From assembly GCF_000218685.1 (NCBI RefSeq), contig NW_006763290.1:1758315-1822314 (forward strand): DNA of 64,000 bases, written 5' to 3'. The notes under the pieces were generated by a model. The model searched no databases. It was not told the DNA's origin and saw only the letters and a program-made list of their open reading frames with translations. This stretch comes from Serpula lacrymans var. lacrymans S7.9. Lineage: Eukaryota > Basidiomycota > Agaricomycetes > Boletales > Serpulaceae. Positions 1-11,498 of the stretch are shown in pieces (within the stretch, counting starts at the first letter, position 1; each line of letters opens with the position of its first letter). The position numbers and the translations under genes are program-made.

Positions 1-866
1 ACCCCATGTGACTAACCCTGTCCCTCCTGAGATCAAAGACAATCAGAAGTTATACCCGTATTTCAAGGATGCACTTGGTGCAATCAACGGCACACACATT
101 GCATGTACACCAGCAAGTGAGGACCGGTATCTTTCTGTCAACCGCAAAGGAGGGGTCTCGCAAAACTGCCTTGCATGTTGCTTGTTTGACTTACGCTTCT
201 TCTACATGCTGGCAGGTTAGGAGGGGTCAACAGGGGATGCACTTCTGTTTGATGAAGCACGTCGACAGGATCTTTGCATCCCTTCGGGGAAGTATTATTT
301 AGCTGATGCTGGGTTTGGTTTGTGCAAGGAGCTGCTGGTCCCTTATTGTGGAGAGCAATATCACCTTGCTGAGTGGGGCCGTGTTCAAACAAGGTATGAT
401 AGTCGTTTTGTAATTATAATATAATATTTATCTTATATCTAGGCCTGTGAATGAGAGAGAACTATTCAACTTACGCCATGCACAAGCTCAAAACGTTGTT
501 GAGAGAATTTTTGGCGTCCTCAAGCGATGTTTCAAGCTTCTCTCATCATCCCCTGAATACAGCATGGAGATCCAAGCCTGCATTCCTCCAGCTCTTTCCA
601 TGATCCACAACTTCATTCGGATCTACGATCCTGACGAGCTTCAAGGCCTCATTCCAAACGACCTCGAGTACGAACCAAATAATGGTAGCTATGGCACCCT
701 AGCCACTGGTTCTATCAGCAATAGGGATAAACTACTGGAAAATCAGCTCTGTGCAAGAATTGCGAGGGATATATGGGTTGATTATATCCGTGAGTTGCAA
801 GAAAGGGGTGATCTGTATGTTTTGCAGTTGAATACTTTGGCCGAGAACCATCTTACCGCAGACTAA
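1..866 (+). pseudogene. PIF/Harbinger-type transposase (DDE_Tnp_4), broken, 5' end outside window
   Basis: The reading is a HARBI1-like nuclease. It shows the first DDE block GAINGTHI (normally GAIDGTHI), the second block YYLADAGF, and the third block with NVVERIFGVLKRCFK. A frame-compatible 49-nt intron (394-442, GTATGA...CTAG) joins the two coding parts. The second part ends at the TAA at 864-866. Two lesions are visible: the first catalytic Asp reads Asn (GAC to AAC), and an in-frame TAG near 218 replaces the Trp expected in a GWEGS-like motif. The N-terminal part lies before base 1. The adjacent minus-strand Myb/SANT gene is the usual second protein of Harbinger elements, and the two genes are tail to tail. 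Family assignment is secure from the blocks; loss of activity is inferred. Confidence 0.85.
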
Positions 867-967
867 GCTGTTTTTTATGTTGTGAAATGAATAAATACAA
901 GCATTGTTTGGTTTCATTCATGGCATACTAACGTACATCAAGCTAAAGTTACATTTTACATAGCTAA

Positions 968-2330
968 TTATTCAAGACATGTCTCAACCCAAGTCTTACG
1001 GAGATCACCATCATCCTGCAAGTCAAGGAAGTCGTCAATGAGGTTGGGATTCAAACGGAACATGTCCATCAATGTTACCACCTGTTTCTTACTCAGGTAG
1101 GTCTCCTTTTGCAAGAAACGGTTAGCAATGCTCCTTAATGGGAGGGGAGGGAGCTGCATGATGGCTGTAGATGATGCAGATGGTACAAGGGAAGCAGTAT
1201 TTTGCGAGGCAGGTTGAGATCTGGCACTGAGGTTGTCGACCGATGCGGCAAGGCGGCCATTGATAACATTGGCTGAGCTCATGTTATCATTAAATCTCAA
1301 CATCTCCTCTCTCATCCCATTGAAGATCGAGAGGCCTGACAAACGGGCACTCTTTGAAGAGCGGGACAGAGTGATTGATGGGGTCCCTGTTGTACCATCA
1401 ACAGCAAATGACTTGCGCTTGGTAGGCGACATAGATGGTGACACGGATGGGCATGCAACTGAAGACGGTACAGATTGTATGGATGGGGGCACAGCTGAAG
1501 AAGTTGTAGCAATAAAATTGACCACAGCGCTGGTCTTAGACGAAGATGTTTGGTCACAGGCTAAGGTATGATTGCTAGTACCTTCATGCATCTCAATATT
1601 GTCGTCTACATCATCATCAGGCCCATCTAATTCATCCCCTCCCCCTTCTCCCCCTTCTTCCCCTTCTGTGACGTCCATATTACCAGTAACCTCCTCTTCA
1701 GCATGGAATGCATGTGTACCTTTGCCTTTACTAGGCATAATATCCTGCATGCCCCCGTAGAAGGCCCACCCATTTTCCGCATAGTGTCAATAGTTCTTTT
1801 TAGGGTTTTTCTAGTCCTCGGTAAGTTTACGTTATCTGGTTGCATAGTTGGGCACTTACTTCAATCAAGGCATCCCAGACAGCCTTGTTGGTCTCGTCAA
1901 TGTGGTTCTTGTTTTGAGGAGCAAACCCAACACCAGATAGAGTTGTCAGGGTCCACACACGATTGAATTCGGTCTTGAGCTGTCTATACGCTGAGCAAGT
2001 TGAATCCCCCCGTATAAATTTTGTACGTACATTCTTCCATTTACGTCCAATGCTTGCAGCATTCTTCGGTGCACCTGCCTTCATTGTTAATGCAAGTTGT
2101 GGTATGAGATTGGTCCAGAAAGCAGGCTTGAACTGGTGCCCTTTCCCCCTGCCTCCTTGCCCTCCTTCTTGACATATTCAATGAGGGCAAACATATCTTG
2201 ATCCGACCAAACTGCACGATCATTGCCTTTCTCCCGATCAGCACCTGTAACCATTTTTTGAGGTGATTTTTGAGGGTATGGTTGCTTGCGTCTAGCTTTT
2301 GACAAACAAGAGGAAATATGTCGACTCATT
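968..2330 (-). pseudogene. Myb/SANT-like DNA-binding protein of the Harbinger element, broken
   Basis: Read leftward from about 2329, the protein starts with a basic segment and then a Myb/SANT-like domain (AVWSDQDMFALIEYVKKEG, then FKPAFWTNLIPQLALTM, then IGRKWKNVRTKF). It continues through DETNKAVWDALIE, an acidic Ser-rich linker (VTEGEEGGEGGGDELDGPDD) and a C-terminal part ending at 968. Such proteins help Harbinger transposases bind DNA. Two lesions are visible: a frameshift at a G/A-rich run near 2145-2155, and an in-frame TGA at 1787-1789 where CGA would read Arg. A GTAAGT...CTAG intron of about 49 nt lies between 1862 and 1814. The G-run frameshift could be a sequencing indel. Confidence 0.75.
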
Positions 2331-2577
2331 TCTACAGACTATGTACAGTTGTTGATTACAATCACTTTCGTGGTTGTAGGGTATGCCTTGTTGCACGATG
2401 GCCCTCCATCCCCTCCGCAACCCTCCGCATGCCAGCCACCATCGCGGGCATTAATAAACATTGGATCGGCATATTGGCGAGCTTGAGACCAGCGTCTTCG
2501 GCTAATCAAAAACCCTGGGCGTCTTCCTGTCCGAACTGGCTCTAAGTCTCCAAGGTTCCCGGAGCTGTTGTTAATTC

Positions 2578-2702
2578 TATGACTGTATGGTGACTACATG
2601 TGACTGTGTTGGACTATGCTTTGGCTGCGTGTGACTATACCTCGACTTTGTGTGACTTATCCATGACTACCCTGTGACTATCCATGACTCTATGCGACTT
2701 AG
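2578..2702. repeat. Cluster of degenerate short direct repeats with core GTGACTAT / GACTT
   Basis: About ten spaced copies of a GACTA/GACTT core, often as TGTGACTA or CATGACTA, lie at irregular 8-16 nt spacing between the Harbinger remnant and ARP1. A single similar TGTGACTAA lies at 7-15 of the window. Subterminal arrays like this are often transposase binding sites, so this may be the right end of the Harbinger element. No terminal inverted repeat could be confirmed. Confidence 0.5.
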
Positions 2703-2972
2703 CTTTTTTACTGAGACTGACCGCAACAGCAAACAAATGTTGTGCTTTAAGGTTTCGTAAGTGTTCACCAAAATATGTTTTTTCAAACTCATTTCAGCGA
2801 ACATTTTGATCCAATTAAAGTTTCCTCACTGTGAAGTGATATTAGCTATTCCTTGGCTATTCCCACGGGGGAAGGTCTGACGTCCTGAAGCATGGGAAAT
2901 TTCTTTCTTGCCCACCCCTTGTTCCCACTTGTGGTCCTCTAGATCTGAGCTATAGGAGACCACAACAGCGAA

Positions 2973-4537
2973 ATGTCTACAGAATATGAGGATGTGCTGA
3001 CAAATCAGCCAGTGGTCATCGATAATGTTCGCATCACTTTTCTTCAACAAATCGAAAGCTCCAAACCATCATGCTTTTAGGGTTCAGGTACTATCAAGGC
3101 GGGTTTTGCAGGTCAAGATCATCCCAAATGTTTCTTCCCATCCTGGTTAGTCTTGTATCTTGCTCTTTTGAGAACCCATGATCTCATTACACCTACAGCG
3201 TTGGGCGACCGAAGCATGTACGCGTGATGGCAGGGGCCCTAGACGGAGAAGTATTTATTGGTCGCCGCGCCCAAGAGTTTAGAGGACTGTTGAAGATCAA
3301 ATATCCCATAGAGCATGGTATCGTGACTGACTGGGATGACATGGAACGTTTATGGAGTTGGATTTACGCCGAAGAGCTCGGCACGCTGAGTGAGGAGGTA
3401 AATCTCCAGTAAATTTAGCTTGTGCGATGTGATTAATGTTTATGTATGGTAGCATCCTGTTTTACTGACAGAAGCACCTCTGAACCCGAGGTCGAATCGG
3501 GATGTAGCAGCCCAAATATTTTTCGATACTTTCAACGTTCCCGCTCTTTTCCTCTCAGTACAGGCCGTACTGTCGTTGTGAATAACTTTTTACTAGACCA
3601 TCAGAAATCTACCTGTAGTAATCGTCCACTTTTACTCAGATATTCGTCAGGTCGCACAACTGGGATAGTTCTCGATTCGGGGGATGGTGTAACGCACGCT
3701 GTGCCCGTATTCGAGGGCTTCTCTATGCCACACGCAATTCGTCGCATTGACGTTGCAGGAAGGTAGGCACTGTTAATTTTTGATTTTGGTTGACTGAATA
3801 ACGCTTCGAAGAGATATCACGGATTTTCTCCAGGTCCTGCTTCGCAAGTCTGGACATCGTTTGCATACGACAGCGGAACGTGAAGTCGTCAGAATCATCA
3901 AAGAAAAATTTTGCCATGTCGCCCTCAACCCAACAAAGGAGGAGAAGGAGTCTGTGAGAAAGACAGAGGATTTCAGATTGCCAGATGGGAACATTGTCCA
4001 GGTGAGTGTCACGCACTCTATGATGCAATTGTCGTTTTATCCTCAGAATAGTTAGGATCGGAACGCTTTCGTGCCCCAGAGATCTTGTTCAGTCCTGAGC
4101 TTATCGGACAAGAATATGCTGGTGTGCACCAGGTAGTCGTAGATTCGATTAATCGGGTCGATCTTGATCTACGCAAAAGTCTTTTTTCGAACATTGTTTT
4201 AAGTGGGGGCAGTACATTATGTCGAGGTGTGACTCCTTTATTATTGTCGGTGAACTACTAAATGCTGGTGCTTGAGCTAGGGTTTGGTGATCGGTTGCTC
4301 AACGAGGTCAAGAAGCTGGCTTTAAAGGATATTAAAATCAAAATATTCGCGCCACCTGAGCGCAAATACTCTACGTGGATAGGAGGATCTATTTTAGCTG
4401 GTTTGGGAACTTTTAAGAAAGTAAGTCACTTAGCATTCAGCATATTTGTCACTTATTAGTGAACATTGTAGATGTGGGTTTCAGCGGAAGAGTATCAGGA
4501 AGATCCTGACATCATACACAAAAAAATAGGGTTCTAG
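2973..4537 (+). CDS. ARP1: Actin-related protein 1 (centractin), dynactin subunit
   Basis: Arp1 forms the short actin-like filament of dynactin, which links dynein to cargo. Nine exons can be joined in phase: 2973-3026, 3081-3145, 3199-3397, 3453-3577, 3640-3762, 3812-4001, 4052-4226, 4281-4420, 4472-4537. They give 378 residues; centractins are about 376. Visible blocks are the first phosphate loop ([16 protein letters not shown]), [30 protein letters not shown], the second phosphate loop ([19 protein letters not shown]), [12 protein letters not shown], the adenosine loop ([15 protein letters not shown]) and the C-terminal [18 protein letters not shown]. The start is the ATG opening [18 protein letters not shown]. 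Intron 1 has a weak donor (GTTCGC), and exon 7 uses the acceptor ...GAATAG because it alone keeps the frame. These blocks fit Arp1 better than actin or other Arps. No lesion is seen, so this is probably a functional host gene. Confidence 0.93.
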
Positions 4538-7500
4538 CCGTTTCAAATCTAAGTATATTAGGTAGAGCCCATAGTACTGCACGATGATAGAAAAAATACT
4601 GTGATGTTCCTGGTACCATAGCGAGGTCTCACAATTCAACACTAGAAATGGCACCATTCAGTTGTTCCAACCATCTATGTTTCCACTCTGCCACATTTAA
4701 TGTTCTTGTCAGATGCCTTATCACCCACATCTTGAATCACAGTTCTCCGCAGCATAAGATGTGTGCCTTGAAAATTTTCATTGTGTGCAAGAACAACTAA
4801 ATGTGGCCCTTCAGCATAACATGCCTGATTAGTGCCTATTGAACAAATACCCAGCTTGCTGCTACAAACTTTAAGATGAGCAACCACTTGAATTTGACTG
4901 GCTTGTCTCAATTGATGGCAACAATAGCTTGAAATGGTGAAAGTCCTCTATATATAGCTTAACTCATAGAAATGATCCATGTAAAGCTTGCATAGATTAT
5001 TTGCATTATTTAATGTATACAACACTTTTCTGGCAGACAAATGAGAACAATCATGATGGCCAATGGCAAACATATTGCATATAGTTGCGTTGAGCGATGG
5101 AGAAACACTGGGCAAGAGCAACATAAGAAGATGATTGGAGACCAGCATTATTATTGCCACTTGTTGTCACTGATTTGTATTCCTTGTCTGTGATATAATT
5201 GAGAGTGGTGAACTGTAAGAACTTCTTCTGTCTCAAAATGGGAAAACAAACAATGCTGACTAATTTCCTGAGTAATAGTTCCATTGGGCCTTGTGTATGA
5301 GCTTTGAACCTTTGAATGATAGTTGGCGGTCGAGCAAATCTCCTGCTGAAACAATGCAACAAGCAACAAAAGCTCCAGCAAAACCTTGACAAGGCATGGA
5401 AGCAGATTGATGAGATGACAGCTAAAATAGCATAAGACAATAGCAAGTCTATCAGCTACATCAAAAAAAAACTGTATCTGGGCCATACAAGGTTACAGCA
5501 TTAACATAACAAAGTGAGTGTATGGAATACATTCTGTTAGAAGAAAAACCAGGAAGTTGATAAAGAGAACAGTGACTAATCCCCATATCTTATGTGGTCA
5601 TCTTCTTACCTCTTGTTTAACAGTAGTTAAAGGCCCTGAGCCCTCCAAAAACTCATAAGTAACCACCATACCAAATATCATAATCTATCAAAGGACAAAA
5701 AGGAAGAGATTGTCAGTGAATAGTCTAAGTATTGTGAAATAAGAATAACTGATCTTTGTACATCAACAAGAGCAAGAATGACAGATGTGACAGACACATT
5801 TAAAGCAGTTGAAAAGGAGGTTTGTCCTGGATAAAATAGCTTAATCACCATTGTTGTTGATTAATATGAATTTAGCTCACCAGTTTACAATTTTGCACAG
5901 GTGCAAAGTCTATGCGTTATACAACAAGAGGTTCAACAGAACTACCTCTTCAAGGAATTGCATTCAATACAAAAAGAGTAGAGAACTTTATGTTATCTGC
6001 TGTGAACATTGATCATCAATACTTGATTAGTAAGATGGAAGGTTTTTCTGTGCAGGGAATGCAAGGTAAGATCTACCTGTTATTTATCCTATTCATTCCT
6101 ACCATTTTCACAGGTGCAGCAAAAAACCATCAGCAATGAGTGTTAGAAATTTGGTCAAAAATTCATAATAAATCAGCAACTAAGTGAGTTAAATATGACA
6201 AACATCCATAATGGATCTCATACCTTCTATAGGAATTATTACTGATGACCCAACTGCAAAAATGCAGTAGAATATTATTGAAGGCTGGCCTGAATGCATC
6301 CCTTTTGCCAATCTCAGTGAAATATCAAATGGTCTTCCAGATTTGGAAATGATTTTGCATAATTGGAATCTGGCTAGAGACAACTTAAAGAGAGCGAGTA
6401 TCAGCAAATGTCCGAAGAAAACATTGAAAGACTTAACAGTGGAGAAATAAAAGGGCCAGGTCATTGCAAGCAATCTGACAAAGGCACCAAGCGGAAATAG
6501 ACACAGAATGGCCCAAAGGTTTCCTCTAGAAAAAAATATAAGAGCACTGAGGTTATTAACAGTGACACAGAGAGTAGCTCAGCTGATTCTGGTGCTGCTG
6601 ACAATGCACAGGGAACTACACCAGCTGACAACACTATGCCCCCAAGAGTTGTGGTGATTGCCAAACACTGCACATTGGGCCCTAAAAGAACTGAGGTATT
6701 ATAACATGAAAATTCTGAATAATACCAGAATAATATCAAAAAAACCTTGTAGGATTATTACAGTTTTAATTCTAATAATACCAAAATAATAAGCAAATAA
6801 TACAAAGGATAATAACACAATAATATCATCATCATTTTTCTTTCCTTATTAGGTATGACCTTGTAGTACAGCAACACGAAAGATTTCATTATAACTACAT
6901 GTACAGCTATGATAGCCTATATGGTTATTTCTCCCATCTACAAATATCAGCACTCCCACTCCTAGACTAAATAAAACAGGTGCATGCCCCGAGGAAGACT
7001 GAAAAAAGCACTGGGTGTAAGCATGAGGACAGCTTCACAAACCAAAAGAACTTGAAAAGTGATGACATATTGAAGACTCAGACCGAACAGGGCAAAAGTG
7101 GCAAAAAGGGACTTTTTTAAAGATTATAATTCACAAGAGGAGATTGATCGACCATGATGAAGATGTCCAGGCTAAACGCAATTGCACAGAAGTGTCTGAG
7201 TCAGCTCAAAAAGACCAGCAAGACAAGAGCTATTCATACCATCATTCTAAGTTGATGAGGCTGTTGCAAGGACTGAGAGGGCCTCAAAAATAAAACCATT
7301 CAGTTAATAATGACCAGCAAATGGACCAACCAAACTCACCAGGCTTGGAATATGTTGAAGAGAGTGCCGTAATCAACAGGATTCTAGCCCCATACAAGCC
7401 AATACATTGGCTATATGCTCATTCAGCAATTCATTCTTGTTTACCCACAAGTCTTATTTTGGGCTACCTTAGTTCATCGGCTGTGACATGTCTCTGAAAG

Positions 7501-8018
7501 AATTTGATGAGCTGCCAGAGTCAACAATCAGGGGCTTTGGAGCACGTTGAAGACACCAGAGATACTGCCCAGACGTTGATGGGCTAGATATGAGTAAAAA
7601 TGATATTGGTGATTTTGTCGGATGGGACTGATGACGATGCGGTGGTTGAACTTAGAAAAGCGCACTTAGAGAGATTTAGAAATGTCTTGTATTTTAAGTA
7701 CCAGCTAGCTAGTATGATATTGATGATCAACTCACAGCATCAAAGTCAAAATGCCAAAATAAAAGGGTGGTATTACCTGAAATAGAACATTACCCAAGCA
7801 CTATTCGCATATTATTTAGGATTTCACCAGAAAAATACAAGTTGATATTTTACTCGAAAGTGCAGTGAAAGACCTCGCATAAAGGGATAGGAAGTACTTT
7901 GGAGGATGATCAGGAGACGACAAGTCACAACCGTTACATCGTGGGACAACCCAGAAATGCCAAGCTTTTTTCTGGATGGTCCTGCGTGATAAGTCTGCTC
8001 ACAACCACTATTATCATC
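4538..8018. other. AT-rich intergenic stretch with degenerate repeat-gene fragments
   Basis: No intact gene is visible. Short + strand stretches look like decayed coding sequence. At about 6270-6360 a frame reads GWPECIPFANLSEISNGLPD followed by LEMILHNWN, a pattern I associate with multicopy basidiomycete hypothetical proteins. At about 7440-7625 a frame with two stops reads CDMSLKEFDELPESTIRGFG and DGLDMSKNDIGDFVGWD. Around 6750-6830 there is a run of AATAAT-rich sequence. The leucine-rich minus-strand frames at 5051-5486 look like chance openings. The right edge is the CDC40 promoter region. Confidence 0.45.
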
Positions 8019-10115
8019 ATGTCTCTCGTCCATGGCTATTGTTCTGATGAGGATGAAGATCTGTTCAGAAGGAACAGTGACACATTTAGTTTATCTGCTT
8101 TACCAGCTCCCAAGAAGATCCGAATTGATGTACAGGACCCCATTTCCGCCATGGTACAACCTGCCCCATCTATTCTTACGGAAGTGAGTTTAGACCATTA
8201 CTTTCCGCTGGGAGCGTTATTCAAAGAGGCCCCAAATTTCCGTCCTTCAGGACCTTTCAAACCAGTCCTCGCTGGCCACACGACCTACCGATACTCAAAT
8301 GAATATAAACATACCCTACGTCGACATGATGCGACCACTGCAAGGACCTGACAACCCATTCAGCGATCGCACTCCCTTTGCTAACCAAAATGCACTCGCG
8401 GGGCATGTTGAAGAGCAGTCTATGACAGATCACGCGTTTCGTGCCCAGCATCTTACCTATTCCATCCTCGGTTACTCCGCCAATCCGTCTGTCGACCCTA
8501 CAGCTCCGCCTGTTTTGGGTCATATCGAAAAAGCACGCGGAAATTGTTTTGCAACTATAGATACTCTCAGGGCGACCAACGCAGAAAAAAAGTTAGTTAA
8601 GAGGAAGAGAAAAAACAAAGGGGACCTAGAGGTTGTCGATGGAGAGGGCTCTTATGCCGGGCCATGGGCGGCATGGGAAGGGGATGAAGTGGAGGGTTTT
8701 TCGCCTGACGTTGATTGTGAACAAGTAGCAAATGATGAAAAAGAAGAGGAAGAACCAGAGCTAGAAGTTAGGAAGAAAAGATCGCAGCCAAAGCGCGGTG
8801 CTGTGGGACAGGAGACCACCATATTTCACGGAAAGTCAACGACCGACTATCAAGGACGAACATATATGCATCCTCCCCTTTCAGACGCACCACACCTACT
8901 ATCAGAACCTGGTTCACAGGACACATTCTTACCCAAATACTGTGTTCACACGTGGACGGGCCATACACAAGGCGTCTCAGTAATACGTTCTTTTCCCAAT
9001 ACTGGGCACCTTCTACTGAGTGGGTCCATGGACACTAAAATTAAGGTGGTGTCATAAATTCAAACCTCGAAGTTAGAACCACTAATCATTGTTAGTTACA
9101 GCTTTGGGACGTCTACACTCACGGGAACTGTCTCAGAACTTTCCATGGTCACGTCCAGGCCGTCAAGGATATAACTTTCTCCAATGATGGCCGGAAATTT
9201 CTGTCTTGTGGATACGATCGTCAAATGAAACTGTGGGATACCGAGACTGGCCAATGTCTGAAGCGTTTCAGTAATGGCAAAACACCATATGTTGTGCGCT
9301 TCCACCCAGGGGAAGAAAAACAAAATATCTTCCTCGCTGGTATGTCGGACAAAAAGATAATCCAGGCACGTTTGTTACTGTTTCCCAAAGGATGCAATCC
9401 ATTGACTCGATCACCCCTAGTACGACATACATTCCGGTGAAATTACACAAGAGTATGACCAGCATCTTGGGCCCGTCAACACAATCACATTTGTGGATGA
9501 CAATCGCCGGTTTGTAACGACTTCCGATGATAAAACTATCCGGGCATGGGATTTTGATATCCCAGTGGTAATAAAGTACATTGCGGAGCCTCATATGCAC
9601 TCTATGCCCGCCGTGACATTACACCCATCTAGTATGTTAATCCTTTTGGTCGATGCTTGAAGCGTTTCATGACGTGTTTCCCAGAGAAGTACTTTGCTGC
9701 GCAATCATTAGACAACCAGATTCTGATTTATAGCACTGATAATTTCCGCCAAAATCGGAAGAAAAGATTTGCAGGACATTCCGTCGCCGGCTATGCTTGC
9801 CAGGTTGGGTTTTCCCCTGATGGGAAGTGGATCAGTAGTGGGGATGGTGAGGGGAACGTCGTGTTTTGGGATTGGAAGACCGGAAGGATCAAATCCCGGC
9901 TCAAGGCGCACTCAAAGGTTGTCATTGCACATGAATGGCTTCCGCATGAGACGGCGAGTTTTTTTACATTAGTCAATGCCACTTTGCGCTGATGAAAACC
10001 GTTCAACTAGTCTAAAGTAATAACAGCTTCATGGGACGGTCTTATCAAACTATGGGTATGTTAATGACAACTTTGGTCCAACTCAAAACTGACACGATAT
10101 TGATACAAGGATTGA
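8019..10115 (+). CDS. CDC40: Pre-mRNA splicing factor Prp17/Cdc40, WD40-repeat protein
   Basis: Prp17 acts in the second step of splicing in the nucleus. Exons: 8019-8183, 8251-9045, 9102-9365, 9421-9631, 9685 to about 9957 (or 9971), about 10011/10018-10055, and 10110-10115, where the last exon encodes only D and the stop. The protein is about 583-590 residues. It opens [14 protein letters not shown], has the conserved [14 protein letters not shown], a lysine/glutamate-rich linker, then WD repeats including [79 protein letters not shown] and a final [11 protein letters not shown]. The intron at 9366-9420 starts with GC (CAG|GCACGT) and ends TAG; no GT donor there keeps the WD frame. The exon 5/6 junction is ambiguous between two short introns. 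No stop or frameshift is seen elsewhere, so this is probably functional. Confidence 0.9.
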
Positions 10116-10175
10116 AATGAATTATCCATTAAACAGGCCTGATCCACAATGGACGCCATCACGTGACGAAAAACA

Positions 10176-11085
10176 TTAACACCGTGACAAACCAAATACT
10201 TGCCACCTTCTATTCGAATTATCTAGACTTTTTGTTTGCCAGAAAAGCTGGGTGTAGTAACTATAAGTAGATTGCTGCAAGCGTGTAAAAGGACGGTCTA
10301 GTACCTCTAAATGCAAGACTCCATCTAATAATATTGTAGGTAATATAGAGTAACAACGACCACGGACAAAGAAATCCCTACATCTTGCACATCCTCCACA
10401 TGGGGCCCAGACATATTGACGGCACAGTGTAAGCTGGTTGAAATGTGTCTCGTCTGCAAGAACCAGTTGTTCTGGGAGATGTGCTCCCAAATAAGGATCT
10501 TGAATAAAGCATGGTCATCCTCATCTTGTTCACTGGCAGGGCAAGTGATCTATGATAGAAATCTGTCAGAAAGTGCACAATATATAAACAGATCACTTAC
10601 TTTCTTCATGGTGAATTGTCGCCTCTTCAAGGTCCTGAGAATTGCCACAGCTGATACCTCAGTGCCACATACCTCCCTAAGTTGCTCCTGTAACTCTGAG
10701 AGGATCATATCAGGCTGTCTTTCAATGCAGCCTTCAAGGAACTAATCAAAAACTTGATTTATCAGCATATTAGAAGATTAAAAGAAAAAACTTATACTTG
10801 CTTCCAAGCCATCAAGGGCATGAGGCCATCCTTGACAAGCTGGTTGGTGTCCACTTCACCAGTGTCCCAAAAGGTCTTCTGGATGCACCTGATGGTCCGT
10901 TGACTGATTCCTAGGTAACTGCTAACATGTCTGTCCAAGAGGCCATGAATGCAAGACAATTTGTACGCTAGTATCTTCTGCTCCTTAGAAATATGGCGCC
11001 GCATGCTGGTTGAGGGTTGACTAGTCTCTCCCAGACACTTTGGGTTCTTCCCAAAAATATACACTCCGCTGAAGTCTGCCTGCAC
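10176..11085 (-). pseudogene. Tc1/mariner (IS630-like) transposase relic
   Basis: Reading leftward, 11085-10792 gives a helix-turn-helix region (RRHISKEQKILAYKLSCIHG, then SSYLGISQRTIRCIQKTF). Next comes 10740-10600 with ERQPDMILSELQEQLREVCG and ILRTLKRRQFTMKK. Then 10490-10176 carries the start of the DDE domain (LPEQLVLADETHFN, YVWAPCGG, FFVRGRCYSILP, LLDGVLHLEVLDRPFTR). The first catalytic Asp (ADE) is present. The second Asp and the third acid are missing because the reading ends after the PFT block. Frame changes separate the three parts; one may be an intron starting GTAAGT near 10598. It sits just downstream of CDC40. Confidence 0.72.
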
Positions 11086-11498
11086 GCTAACTTATTGGAT
11101 AGGTCTATTATTATAAAATCAGCTGTAAATACTAATCAAAATTCCATCATTATTAAAAAAAAGCAGTCAGAATATTTAATTTAGTTAATGTAAAATCACT
11201 TTAAATTGTTTAAAATTTGACGGAAAGGTTTCTAGCTCTACAAAACTTAATATTTTAAGGAATATAACTGCAAAACCAAAATATTTTATTTTCTATCTTA
11301 TTTTCTGATATTGGAAAAATAGATATTTTAATAGCCGTTCAAGGAAAGGCCAAAATAAGATATTTTGAGACACTTGAAATACATTGCCCACTCATTGCCC
11401 AATCATCGGCCAACATGTTGTAGTAATAAGACTACCAAGTGATGATATGAGCCATCACTGAGTGCACATTGGCTGATTGTGGCTGACAACAACTATAC
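11086..11498. other. AT-rich spacer without a gene
   Basis: Strongly AT-rich sequence with short repeats of ATATTTTA and AAAATA type lies between the Tc1-like relic and the copia I relic. I see no reading frame, LTR or terminal repeat here. It may contain the decayed 5' LTR of the copia relic, but nothing like the other copia LTRs of the window is recognisable. Confidence 0.4.

Noticed and set aside
1233..1571. Plus-strand frame opposite the Myb-like gene
   Set aside because: It is the antisense shadow of an acidic, Ser-rich minus-strand coding region.
2973..4537. Conventional actin or Arp5
   Set aside because: The [20 protein letters not shown] and [13 protein letters not shown] blocks and the 378-residue length fit centractin (Arp1).
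5051..5486. Leucine/cysteine-rich minus-strand frames resembling membrane proteins
   Set aside because: Low-complexity composition from AT-rich DNA, no domain, no conserved start and no introns that make sense.
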